A stretch of 64,000 nt of DNA from Variovorax sp. PBL-H6 (GCF_901827155.1 NZ_LR594660.1:744001-808000); one strand, 5' to 3'. Numbered from the stretch's first letter, positions 24,483 to 31,185 are shown. The notes: a model not told the origin generated them from the sequence alone. Numbers and translations: made by a program.

Positions 24483-24523
24483 CCCGCGCAGGTGCTGCGC
24501 GGGCATAGACCCCGGAGCACAAC

Positions 24524-24688
24524 ATGATGGACCTCGGATTCGACATCTACGCGATGGTGAAGCCCAAGACCAAGGCTGACTACATCGCCCTCCTCGACGA
24601 GGCGCTCAGCCTCATCCAGCAGGTGAACGAACAACTTGACGCTGTCTTCGAGGCCTGCCAGGCCGAGCAGGACAAGAAGCGCCAATGA
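24524..24688 (+). CDS. Small helical protein, paralogue A (54 aa)
   Basis: Starts at ATG 24524 (or 24527) and ends at TGA 24686-24688. The core KADYIALLDEALSLIQQ...LDAVFEACQA is strongly helical and could form a coiled coil. It is clearly related to the next gene (A..VALI...N...L.EQF..IFQACAA), so the pair arose by tandem duplication. No known family. The 12-base gap to the next ATG suggests co-translation. Confidence 0.65.
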   Translation: MMDLGFDIYAMVKPKTKADYIALLDEALSLIQQVNEQLDAVFEACQAEQDKKRQ

Positions 24689-24700
24689 CAGGAGCACACG

Positions 24701-24880
24701 ATGCAAGACTTTGACCTCAGCACCGCGCCGGCGCACCGGCCCACCACCCGGGCCGAGTGCGTGGCGCTCATCAAGCGGATGAACATGGTTGCCGACAAGC
24801 TCGTCGAGCAGTTCACCGGAATCTTCCAGGCCTGCGCGGCCGGCTCCGGCCAGCCTCGCGGAGACGCTGCCCGCGTATAA
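24701..24880 (+). CDS. Small helical protein, paralogue B (59 aa)
   Basis: ATG 24701 has AGGAG ten bases upstream. The helix RAECVALIKRMNMVADKLVE followed by QFTGIFQACAAG mirrors the upstream paralogue. A short charged N-terminus and Gly/Arg tail differ. Its TAA lies inside the promoter-like motif GTATAAAAC...CTATAG (24875-24895) that precedes tRNA-Thr(GGT). Confidence 0.65.
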   Translation: MQDFDLSTAPAHRPTTRAECVALIKRMNMVADKLVEQFTGIFQACAAGSGQPRGDAARV

Positions 24881-24924
24881 AACGGCGCCCTATAGGTTGC
24901 TCGCTGCTCGCAAGAGCGGCAAAC

Positions 24925-25000
24925 GCTGATGTGGCTCAGTTGGTAGAGCACTCCCTTGGTATGGGAGAGGTCAGGGGTTCGAAGCCCTTCGTCAGCACCA
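24925..25000 (+). tRNA. tRNA-Thr(GGT)
   Basis: Acceptor GCTGATG/CGTCAGC, anticodon stem TCCC/GGGA with loop TTGGTAT, encoded CCA. Confidence 0.95.
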
Positions 25001-25134
25001 AGTTTTGAGAAGCCGGAATCGCCGATTCGCCGAACGCTCGCAAGAGCCTTCCCCGACAAGCAGGCCCGCGTCTCACACCTGACCCGATGGCAGGTGCACC
25101 TTAGGGTGAGTGTCCACGGGAGGCCGCGAGGCCT

Positions 25135-25256
25135 CTGATGCGCAATAGCTCAATCACGGCCGCGGTGTGCGCGGACAAGTTCGGCAAACCTTGCCGGATG
25201 GTCAGAGCGGGGCGATTGGCCCAGGACGCAGGTGCGAGCCCTGCTTGCAGCATCAG
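25135..25256 (+). ncRNA. tRNA-like RNA with extended acceptor and large D-loop insertion
   Basis: CTGATGC (25135-25141) plus GCAA pairs with TTGC plus GCATCAG (ending 25256), an 11-bp stem with one bulge. Inside are a D-arm-like GCTCAAT...GGTCAGAGC with a ~45-base insertion holding TCGGCAA/TTGCCGGA, and a T-arm-like GCAGG-TGCGAGC-CCTGC. No normal anticodon loop with U33 and no CCA. Possibly a decayed tRNA, possibly a purpose-built RNA. Confidence 0.45.
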
Positions 25257-25315
25257 TTAACCCAGTCGGCGGGGGAGTTGTCGACAGGTCGTCCGTAAGT
25301 CACGACCTCCACGCA

Positions 25316-25384
25316 TTGAGATAGCTCAAGGAAGCTCAGAGCACCGGACAAGTCCGGAGGTCCCAAGTTGAACTCTTGGCTCAG
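25316..25384 (+). ncRNA. Anticodon-less tRNA-like RNA
   Basis: TTGAG/CTCAG acceptor-like stem, D arm GCTC/GAGC (25324-25342), T arm CCAAG-TTGAACT-CTTGG (25363-25379), but the anticodon arm is CCGGA-CAAG-TCCGG (25344-25357): a perfect stem with only a 4-base loop, so it cannot decode. No CCA follows. Confidence 0.5.
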
Positions 25385-25647
25385 AAGGCGTGGTTGAGGT
25401 GATGTAAGCCGCGGGAAAGCCCGCTTCCGCTCAGATGCACACGCTGAGACTGTAGGGAGCAGGGTGAGTACCGCGCCGCGCCGAGACTTCATACGTAGCT
25501 CCGGAGAGACGTTGTCGGCAACGCCAGCGACACCCGGAGGGTACTCAGCCAGGGGGGATTCGCGATACCGCCTGGTGCCTGGAAACAGGCAATGAAGGTT
25601 ACCCATCCCCCGTGCTAACAAGACGGGCCCTATCTCCCCCCTCTCAC
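25385..25647 (+). other. Structured spacer
   Basis: About 260 bases without a convincing gene. Pairing elements: GCGGG-AAA-GCCCGC, GGTGAGTACC with GGTACTCAGCC enclosing ~85 bases, and CGTTG-TCGG-CAACG. Its density of hairpins matches the other odd spacers in the array. Confidence 0.35.
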
Positions 25648-25723
25648 GGGGCTGTAGCTCAACTGGAAGAGCGCATCGCCGGCAGCGATGAGGTCGTCGG
25701 TTCAACTCCGGTCAGCTCCACCA
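25648..25723 (+). tRNA. tRNA-Ala(GGC)
   Basis: Acceptor GGGGCTG/CAGCTCC, anticodon stem CATCG/CGATG with loop CCGGCAG; position 33 is C rather than the near-universal U. T loop TTCAACT, encoded CCA. Confidence 0.85.
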
Positions 25724-25739
25724 TCCACAACGTTTCCAT

Positions 25740-25815
25740 TCCAAGGTAGCTCAGCTGGTAGAGCATGCGACTGTTACTCGCGTGGTCGGGGGTTCGATGC
25801 CCTCCCTTGGAGCCA
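25740..25815 (+). tRNA. tRNA-Asn(GTT)
   Basis: Acceptor TCCAAGG/CCTTGGA, loop CTGTTAC in GCGA/TCGC, G73, encoded CCA. Confidence 0.95.
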
Positions 25816-25912
25816 TACATCAACCTGCCCAGGCCCGTGGAGGTCCCACACCTGGCAATTGAAGTCAGCCTTGTCGTCCTGACGGGCTTGGGCAGCTTTG
25901 ATTCCCTGCAAC

Positions 25913-25990
25913 GCCCGGTTAGCTCAGTTGGTTAGCAGCACCCGCCTTACATGCGGGGGGTCGTCTGTTCGAATCAGACACCGGGTACCA
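25913..25990 (+). tRNA. tRNA-Val(TAC)
   Basis: Acceptor GCCCGGT/ACCGGGT, anticodon stem CCCGC/GCGGG with loop CTTACAT, encoded CCA. Confidence 0.95.
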
Positions 25991-26072
25991 CCGTTCCGAA
26001 GTCCGCGCCATTGTTGAGCCCAGGCGCATCCTTGCCGTTCACCGGCGGCTAAATCGACACGCTTCACGATGG

Positions 26073-26807
26073 GTGTCTCGCAAGCCACCACTATCCCTGC
26101 CCGGTCCGCCTCGCTTCGTCGAGAAGAGCGGAAGGTCCCGACCGGGCGAATGGCACGAGTGTGAACACTGCTCAAAGAGTTTCGTGCGCCGCTTGACGGT
26201 GTCGGCAAGTCGGCCGAAGCAAGCGTTTTGTTCGCTGGCGTGTTCGACCGCCGCGGGCCTCGCAAGAAGCCGCTTCAGTGTCCCCTGCCCAGTCTGCGGC
26301 ACGACCGTGAGCGCCACGAAAAGCCGAATTGATGCGGCGAAGTCTGGCCTGGTGTTCTGCTCGCACCGATGCCTGTCAGCCGCCAAGAAGATTGGTGGAG
26401 CGGTGCCTCAGGTAAAGCCTTCTCATTACGGCACCGCGAAGTCGCGATACGGAGACCTGGCGAAAACCCCAGGAGCGAAATGCGCGGACTGCGGGTGCGC
26501 GTTCCGGCCGGTACTGCACGTACACCATATTGACGGCAACCGCAGGCACAACGAAAAGGAGAATCTTGAGGTGCTCTGCCTTCTGCACCATCAGCTGAGG
26601 CACCTTCACCAAGTTGCCGGCGTGTGGTGCTTCAACAGTTCAGTTCTGACGCCGCGCGACAGGCTCCCTGAACTTCGAGCGATGCTCCTGGCATCGACCT
26701 TGTCTCCAGTCGGTGCCGAAAATCCCACGGCCCTTGCCGCCGCCCCAACAAAGGCGCACCGGCCTGGCTGGGTCAGCCCGCACCGACACAACCGTCGGCC
26801 AGGCTAG
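26073..26807 (+). CDS. HNH endonuclease with zinc-binding knuckles
   Basis: Encodes 244 residues; GTG 26073 is the best start and no ATG fits better. Two Cys-rich units occur (CEHCSKSF...FCSLACS and CPVCGTTV...FCSHRCL), then a CxxC and the HNH core: KCADCGCAF, LHVHHIDGNRRHNEKENLEV, CLLHHQLRH. HH and N of the motif and the flanking cysteines are intact. The C-terminal ~50 residues are low complexity. It lies between tRNA-Val and tRNA-Ser and is one of three HNH genes in the array, a pattern known from phage tRNA clusters with homing-type nucleases. Confidence 0.8.
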   Translation: MSRKPPLSLPGPPRFVEKSGRSRPGEWHECEHCSKSFVRRLTVSASRPKQAFCSLACSTAAGLARSRFSVPCPVCGTTVSATKSRIDAAKSGLVFCSHRCLSAAKKIGGAVPQVKPSHYGTAKSRYGDLAKTPGAKCADCGCAFRPVLHVHHIDGNRRHNEKENLEVLCLLHHQLRHLHQVAGVWCFNSSVLTPRDRLPELRAMLLASTLSPVGAENPTALAAAPTKAHRPGWVSPHRHNRRPG

Positions 26808-26818
26808 AACATGTTTTT

Positions 26819-26910
26819 GGAAGTGTGCTCGAGAGGCCTATGAGGGCTGTTTGCTAAACAGCTGGCCGTCGCAAGACGGCCCGGGGGTTCGAATCCCTCC
26901 ACTTCCGCCA
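26819..26910 (+). tRNA. tRNA-Ser(GCT)
   Basis: Class II, loop TTGCTAA in CTGT/ACAG, variable arm GGCCGTC/GACGGCC, G73, encoded CCA. Confidence 0.95.
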
Positions 26911-26938
26911 ATTCAGGGGTAGCGCCCTTACACCACAC

Positions 26939-27029
26939 GGAGAGCGGGCAGGACGGTCAATGCACCTGCTTGGAAAGCAGGCGTCTGTGATGAATAGGCG
27001 ACAGGGTTCGACTCCCTGGCTCTCCGCCA
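26939..27029 (+). tRNA. tRNA-Ser(GGA)
   Basis: Class II, anticodon stem CCTGC/GCAGG with loop TTGGAAA, acceptor GGAGAGC/GCTCTCC, encoded CCA. Confidence 0.95.
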
Positions 27030-27068
27030 TCAATCTTGCGCAAGAGAAACGACCGCCGCGAGGCCGCC

Positions 27069-27128
27069 GGGAGGGTGGTCTGAAAAGCGAACAAGCGGAA
27101 GGGTAAGACGCCCGATTCCCTCCCACCA
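27069..27128 (+). ncRNA. 60-base mini-tRNA-like RNA ending in ACCA
   Basis: A perfect 7-bp acceptor GGGAGGG (27069-27075)/CCCTCCC (27118-27124) followed by A and CCA, but only 42 bases lie between the strands. A GGG-TAAGACG-CCC hairpin with a 7-base loop sits where the T arm should be. There is no room for full D and anticodon arms. It looks like an end-mature tRNA mimic rather than random decay, because acceptor and CCA are intact. Confidence 0.5.
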
Positions 27129-27185
27129 ATTTGCTGTCAGCGCACCGTCGCGCTGGCCTCCCCTCCCCGTTCGAGAGTTTTTTGG

Positions 27186-27262
27186 GTTGGACGTCGCCTA
27201 GCGGTCCAAGGCTGAAGGCTGTGACCCTTCCATCGCGAGTTCGAATCTCGTCGTTCAACCCA
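27186..27262 (+). tRNA. tRNA-His(GTG)
   Basis: Has the extra G-1 opposite C73 that marks tRNA-His, anticodon stem GAAGG/CCTTC with loop CTGTGAC, encoded CCA. Confidence 0.95.
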
Positions 27263-27289
27263 AAGCACTCTCTTGCTTCCAAATTTCGT

Positions 27290-27365
27290 GGGTCGCTAGC
27301 TCAGCTGGAAGAGCGGCGGACTCTTACTCCGTAGGTCCCCGGTTCGAGCCCGGGGCGGCCCACCA
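27290..27365 (+). tRNA. tRNA-Lys(CTT), copy 1
   Basis: Acceptor GGGTCGC/GCGGCCC, loop CTCTTAC in CGGA/TCCG, encoded CCA. Differs from copy 2 at only about seven or eight positions. Confidence 0.95.
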
Positions 27366-27417
27366 CACCAACATTTCTTTCGGACGGCGCCCTTGCGCGT
27401 TCGAGTCTCACCACATC

Positions 27418-27493
27418 GGGTCGCTAGCTCAGCTGGCAGAGCAACGGACTCTTAATCCGAAGGTCCCCGGTTCGAAACCGGGGCGGCCCACCA
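27418..27493 (+). tRNA. tRNA-Lys(CTT), copy 2
   Basis: Acceptor GGGTCGC/GCGGCCC, loop CTCTTAA in CGGA/TCCG, encoded CCA. Tandem duplicate of the preceding Lys gene. Confidence 0.95.
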
Positions 27494-27500
27494 CCCTCGC

Positions 27501-27576
27501 GCGCCATTAGTTCAGTGGATAGAACAAGGGCCTCCTAGACCCTCGGTCGCAAGTTCAAACCTTGCATGGCGCTCCA
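27501..27576 (+). tRNA. tRNA-Arg(CCT)
   Basis: Acceptor GCGCCAT/ATGGCGC, loop CTCCTAG, encoded CCA. Reads AGG, a rare codon in GC-rich hosts. Confidence 0.92.
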
Positions 27577-27636
27577 CACATCGGCAGCTGTAACCAGCAG
27601 CTGCTGCTAAACCCCCTCCCTTCACGACCCATACCC

Positions 27637-27711
27637 GCCCCCGTAGCACAGTGGTAGTGCTCCTGCATCGTAGGCAGGCTTACGTCTGTTCGATTCAGAC
27701 CGTGGGCACCA
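27637..27711 (+). tRNA. tRNA-Thr(CGT)
   Basis: Anticodon stem CCTGC/GCAGG with loop ATCGTAG, acceptor GCCCCCG/CGTGGGC with one mismatch, encoded CCA. Confidence 0.92.
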
Positions 27712-27717
27712 TTCCTC

Positions 27718-27792
27718 GCGCGACTAGCTCAGGGGTAGAGCGCTTGGTTGACATCCAAGAGGTCGGTGGTTCGAGACCACCGTCGCGTACCA
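27718..27792 (+). tRNA. tRNA-Val(GAC)
   Basis: Acceptor GCGCGAC/GTCGCGT, anticodon stem CTTGG/CCAAG with loop TTGACAT, encoded CCA. Only six bases after the previous tRNA. Confidence 0.95.
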
Positions 27793-27809
27793 ATTCACCG
27801 GAGAACACC

Positions 27810-28169
27810 ATGACGACAGCGACCCTGACCCCAGCCGAGCTCGAACATGCAAAGAACGTGTTCTGCGAACTGACGCCCGACCCGGCCATCCAGGCCCACG
27901 TCAAGGAGAGCGACTACGCCACATTTGCTCTCAAGCTTCGCGACCCCAAGGTTGCCGCCGGCGTTGACCGCACCCTCTCCATCATCAGACTGCTGACAAG
28001 CTGGACGCCGGCCACGGCGCAGGACTATGACTCTGTGGTCAGGCTTCACCGCGCTATCGACTGCGGCTGGTGCTCCGCGCGCCTTGCTGCTCGCAAGACC
28101 GGCATGACCATCCATGCGCTGCAGCAGCTTTTTGTCACCAATGGGCTGCCGGCGCCTTTCGAACTCTAA
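27810..28169 (+). CDS. Hypothetical helical protein (119 aa)
   Basis: ATG 27810 with GGAG upstream, 17 bases after tRNA-Val. The product is helical; its C-terminal half (WCSARLAARKTGMTIHALQQ) has the look of a helix-turn-helix, with an 'ARKTG' turn. No family recognised. It could be a small DNA-binding protein, but this is a guess from one segment. Confidence 0.65.
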   Translation: MTTATLTPAELEHAKNVFCELTPDPAIQAHVKESDYATFALKLRDPKVAAGVDRTLSIIRLLTSWTPATAQDYDSVVRLHRAIDCGWCSARLAARKTGMTIHALQQLFVTNGLPAPFEL

Positions 28170-28325
28170 GGCGCACGCGTGCGACGCCTCTCATCAACCT
28201 AACCCGGAGCCCCACTTTTCGCAGCTCCAGTCGCTAGACGAGGCAGGGGGTAGCCGAACTTTTCTCGCAGTCCTCGCCAGCCGGCGTGGGCGCGAATCTC
28301 TCCCCACCTGAACCTGGAGCCAAGT

Positions 28326-28889
28326 ATGGAACCCCGTATCCTGGCCGTCGACCGCGCATATACGCCTGACCGGTGGATTGGAGCGGCTGAGGCCCTGAAC
28401 CTCTTCTCTCGAGGCATCGTGCAGACGTCCTTCGGCGACGTCGCGATGACACTGCGCGGCGGCATGAACGCGAAGACCGGCAAGCAGTCGATTCTTGAAG
28501 TCCATTCCATCCTGGTTGTGGACAGCAAGTCGCATGTCGTCACCGACTTCAACTACGCGCCCCTCGACCGCCGGCGCCTCTTCAAGCGTGACCTGCACAT
28601 CTGCGCGTACTGCGGGGAACGCTTCAGCCACGACAAGCTCGAGGCAGAGCACGTCACCCCTGACGCGCAGGGCGGGGCCTACTCGTGGGAGAACCTCGTG
28701 AGTGCGTGCCACCCCTGCAACCAACGCAAGGGGTGCCGCACGCCGGAACAGGCAGGCATGCCGTTGCTCTACCTACCGTACAGGCCGAGCCGCTTTGAGT
28801 CGCTCATCCTTGAGAGCCGGAACATCTTGGCTAGCCAAGCAGATTTCCTGCTCGCACGTGTGCCGAAGCACAGCCGGCTGCACTCCTAA
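28326..28889 (+). CDS. HNH endonuclease, phage type
   Basis: Encodes 187 residues from ATG 28326. The C-terminal half holds the zinc-stabilised HNH module: CAYCGERFSHDKLEAEHV (CxxC, then E-H), SWENLVSACHPCNQRKG (N and CxxC) and RTPEQAGMPL. The N-terminal ~90 residues (MEPRILAVDRAYTPDRW...) are typical of a broad group of phage and bacterial HNH proteins. Third HNH gene in the tRNA array. Followed by a strong terminator. Confidence 0.85.
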   Translation: MEPRILAVDRAYTPDRWIGAAEALNLFSRGIVQTSFGDVAMTLRGGMNAKTGKQSILEVHSILVVDSKSHVVTDFNYAPLDRRRLFKRDLHICAYCGERFSHDKLEAEHVTPDAQGGAYSWENLVSACHPCNQRKGCRTPEQAGMPLLYLPYRPSRFESLILESRNILASQADFLLARVPKHSRLHS

Positions 28890-28891
28890 GT

Positions 28892-28923
28892 GCAAAAGCG
28901 GGGCCGAAGCCCCGCTTTTTCTT
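28892..28923 (+). terminator. Rho-independent terminator inside the array
   Basis: Stem AAAGCGGGGC/GCCCCGCTTT followed by TTTCTTTT. tRNA-Arg(TCT) starts five bases later, so that tRNA needs readthrough, antitermination or its own promoter. Confidence 0.9.
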
Positions 28924-28927
28924 TTGC

Positions 28928-29004
28928 GCGCCCTTGGCCGAATGGACTGAGGCATCCCTCTTCTACAGGGAAACATGCGGGTTCGACTCCTGCAGGGCGC
29001 TCCA
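28928..29004 (+). tRNA. tRNA-Arg(TCT)
   Basis: Acceptor GCGCCCT/AGGGCGC, anticodon stem TCCCT/AGGGA with loop CTTCTAC, encoded CCA. Reads AGA. Confidence 0.94.
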
Positions 29005-29040
29005 TTTTTCGCAACACGACCTACAGGCAAGGAGGCCCCC

Positions 29041-29259
29041 ATGGTCACCCTCCCATCAAAACAAGCCCGTAGCGCCCTCTATCGACGCGACGCGGCCTAT
29101 CGAGCGGGAACGCCCTGCGCCTCCAGTACTGCGTTGCGCTCTCACGTTGAGCGCGACCTCAGGCGCATCACGAGTGAGACTCTCGACGCGCTGAAGCACC
29201 CTGCTGCGATTCCCAGCAACGTCATTCTTGAGGCGCTGCTCAGGGCGCGCCAGGTATAA
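29041..29259 (+). CDS. Small basic protein (72 aa)
   Basis: ATG 29041 has an excellent AAGGAGG site. The N-terminus is basic (MVTLPSKQARSALYRRDAAYR) and the C-terminal half is helical (ITSETLDALK...VILEALLRARQV). No family recognised. The stop overlaps a promoter-like motif for the next gene. Confidence 0.65.
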   Translation: MVTLPSKQARSALYRRDAAYRAGTPCASSTALRSHVERDLRRITSETLDALKHPAAIPSNVILEALLRARQV

Positions 29260-29297
29260 GACGGGGGCCTACACGGGAGAACTCACATATTCTCGCT

Positions 29298-29795
29298 ATG
29301 GCCTATTCCCCCAAATCGACCCGCCGCCTCCCCGCGACTCCGCCGAAGGCCAAGAGTCCCTTCGCTGGGGCCAACGACGACAACTGGCGCCTGCCGTACT
29401 GGGGGAGCGTAGCGGCCATCCCTGCCGCCTACTTGATGCTTTCATTCCTCGTGGGCATCCTTCCTTTTCCTCTTCTCTGGGTCTGGCTCATCGCCGTCCC
29501 GGGTGCAGCCTGCGCCGGGTTGCTCGTCTACCGACGTCTTAGCATGTCTTCAAGCTACAGTTGGATGCAGACCTTCATTGCCTGCAGCCTCGGCTTTGGC
29601 TCCCTCCTTGTCTGGTCTTCGCTCAGTCTCCTGTTTCGCGCGGTGGGCCTCATGGATTTCGGCTTCAGCGAAGCAGCCGAACTGGCTACCGACGAAGGCT
29701 TGGTTTGGATGGCCGGCGCATTGCTCGGCGTCCTATTTGCCCAGTTTCTGATTGGCTTCGCTGCCATCAGCGCGCTCGAGCGAGCCCTCGACTAG
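29298..29795 (+). CDS. Multi-spanning membrane protein (165 aa)
   Basis: ATG 29298 follows a Ser/Pro/Lys-rich N-terminus and about four hydrophobic helices (VAAIPAAYLMLSFLVGIL, LLWVWLIAVPGAACAGLLV, MQTFIACSLGFGSLLV, GLVWMAGALLGVLFAQFLIG). CTACAC at 29269-29274 may be its -10. The topology is similar to the 204-aa protein that follows, so they may be distant relatives. No function assigned. Confidence 0.7.
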   Translation: MAYSPKSTRRLPATPPKAKSPFAGANDDNWRLPYWGSVAAIPAAYLMLSFLVGILPFPLLWVWLIAVPGAACAGLLVYRRLSMSSSYSWMQTFIACSLGFGSLLVWSSLSLLFRAVGLMDFGFSEAAELATDEGLVWMAGALLGVLFAQFLIGFAAISALERALD

Positions 29796-29808
29796 ACCAC
29801 CTTCTCCC

Positions 29809-29884
29809 GCCGCTTTAGCTCAGAGGCCAGAGCAGCTCCTTTGTAAGGAGTTGGACGTCCGTTCGAATCGGACAAGTGGCACCA
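29809..29884 (+). tRNA. tRNA-Thr(TGT)
   Basis: Acceptor GCCGCTT/AAGTGGC, loop TTTGTAA in CTCC/GGAG, encoded CCA. Confidence 0.95.
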
Positions 29885-29963
29885 TCTTCCAGCCCGTTCG
29901 CGGCCCGTCCACCATCTCATCCGTAGCTCCAAACCCTCCCGTGCGCTTCGAAGCCCTTCCACC

Positions 29964-30578
29964 ATGCAATCCAACTCCGACCAGTGGCGCGAGACCGCCG
30001 AACAAGCTGCCGCGCAAGCAACCGAGGCCGGCCGCCGCGTGTTCGACGTTGCAGCCAGAACCGGGTCCTTCCTCAAGCAAGGCGCCGAGTTCGTTGCTGC
30101 TGACAAGGCGAGCTATGCCGGTCGGGCGTTCTGGGCTACCGCGGCGGCTATCGGCCTGAGCGCCTTCCTACTGCGCTTCCCGTTGCTCTCGCTTCCGCTG
30201 GGTGACATCCTCGTGGTCGCGCTCGGCGTGCCCCTAGCCGCACTTATTGGCCAGCTCGCATTTCGCCAACTTGCGCCGAGCCAGACGCTGACGGTTCGTC
30301 AGGCGTTCGTAGCCAGCGCCACCGGCTTCGCCCCATCCCTGGTTTACGACATCCTATTCTTGGGAGGCCGCGCCAGCCTGTTGTATGTGACGACGCTCCT
30401 GGTCGTCTCCTGGGTCATCCAGGTCTTCTTCGGCACGGCTGCCTTGCACTTTTGGCAGAACCGCCTTGCTGAGCTTTTGACGGCACTCAATACTCCTCTG
30501 GAGGATGAGGGAGAATCGTTGGCTGAGACGCTCCGGGTCCGCGTTGCTGAAGCGCAGGCCAGGTTCCGTAAGGGCTGA
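29964..30578 (+). CDS. Membrane protein with phasin-like N-terminus (204 aa)
   Basis: ATG 29964. The first ~50 residues form a polar amphipathic helix (WRETAEQAAAQATEAGRRVF), followed by four or so hydrophobic helices (residues ~55-155) and a charged C-terminal helix (EGESLAETLRVRVAEAQARF). No family recognised. It lies between tRNA-Thr(TGT) and tRNA-Leu(TAA) with a GC-rich hairpin (30602-30620) behind it. Confidence 0.7.
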   Translation: MQSNSDQWRETAEQAAAQATEAGRRVFDVAARTGSFLKQGAEFVAADKASYAGRAFWATAAAIGLSAFLLRFPLLSLPLGDILVVALGVPLAALIGQLAFRQLAPSQTLTVRQAFVASATGFAPSLVYDILFLGGRASLLYVTTLLVVSWVIQVFFGTAALHFWQNRLAELLTALNTPLEDEGESLAETLRVRVAEAQARFRKG

Positions 30579-30673
30579 GACCCACCGGGGTTCGTTGCAT
30601 CGGGCCGCCCTCGGGCGCCCTTCTCGTTCCTAAGCCTTCCCCTGGTCCGCCGACCCGGTCTAGGGCTTTCATC

Positions 30674-30751
30674 CTCCGCGTGGCGCAATTGGCAGACGCG
30701 CTCGCTTTAAAAGCTTGTTGGTTGCCGGTTCGAAGCCGGCCGCGGAGACCA
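30674..30751 (+). tRNA. tRNA-Leu(TAA)-like with short variable region
   Basis: Acceptor CTCCGCG/CGCGGAG, Leu-like D arm (GGCGCAATTGGCAGACGCG), loop TTTAAAA, A73 and CCA. Unlike normal bacterial tRNA-Leu it has only about six variable-region bases, and the anticodon stem CTCGC/GCTTG has two mismatches. Last tRNA of the main array. Confidence 0.7.
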
Positions 30752-30770
30752 ATGCGGCCAATGAGAAGCC

Positions 30771-30791
30771 GACCCGGAAGGGTCGGCTGAA
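30771..30791 (-). terminator. Hairpin at the end of the minus-strand gene
   Basis: AGCCGACC/GGGTCGGCT stem with a short loop, just beyond the stop of the 130-aa minus gene; on the minus strand it is followed by TCTC, so it is a modest terminator. Confidence 0.55.
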
Positions 30792-30792
30792 T

Positions 30793-31185
30793 TCAAGTGA
30801 GCGAGAAGCCCAGGGCTACTGCCTTTTCAACGTTGACCTGGCGCGCGTGCATCTTCGAGAAGCGCACTTCGCCTTGGTCTGACACGACATACCGGTGGTA
30901 GCCGCCTTCACCGTAGATGACGGGCTCGGCGACGATGTCTCGGATGCCTGCAGCGGGCTCCAGCGGGTCCAGAGCTTGAAGCTCCTGCCAAGCCGTCAGC
31001 AAGACATGGAACCCGTAGCGCTGATTGGGATTGGCCAGTTGAGCCTTTCGCCAGGCGTCACCCTCCATCTCGACCATCCGTTCGAAAGTCTGCTTTTCCG
31101 CAATGTGCAAGTCGATGCTCCTTTGTTTTCCTGCGTCGTGTAGCCATTGGCCGGCCTCCCGTACCGCACCCACGTGGCGCCACAT
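30793..31185 (-). CDS. Hypothetical protein (130 aa)
   Basis: ATG at 31185 on the minus strand. Soluble protein with a helical middle (SIDLHIAEKQTFERMVEME, FHVLLTAWQELQAL) and a beta-like C-terminus (GGYHRYVVSDQGEVRFSK). No family recognised. It runs against both neighbours, and its promoter region is shared with the coiled-coil gene at 31.26 kb. Confidence 0.65.
   Translation of the reverse strand: MWRHVGAVREAGQWLHDAGKQRSIDLHIAEKQTFERMVEMEGDAWRKAQLANPNQRYGFHVLLTAWQELQALDPLEPAAGIRDIVAEPVIYGEGGYHRYVVSDQGEVRFSKMHARQVNVEKAVALGFSLT

Noticed and set aside
19008..30751. CRISPR array
   Set aside because: Repeats are tRNA genes with differing spacers and no constant repeat; no direct repeat array seen.
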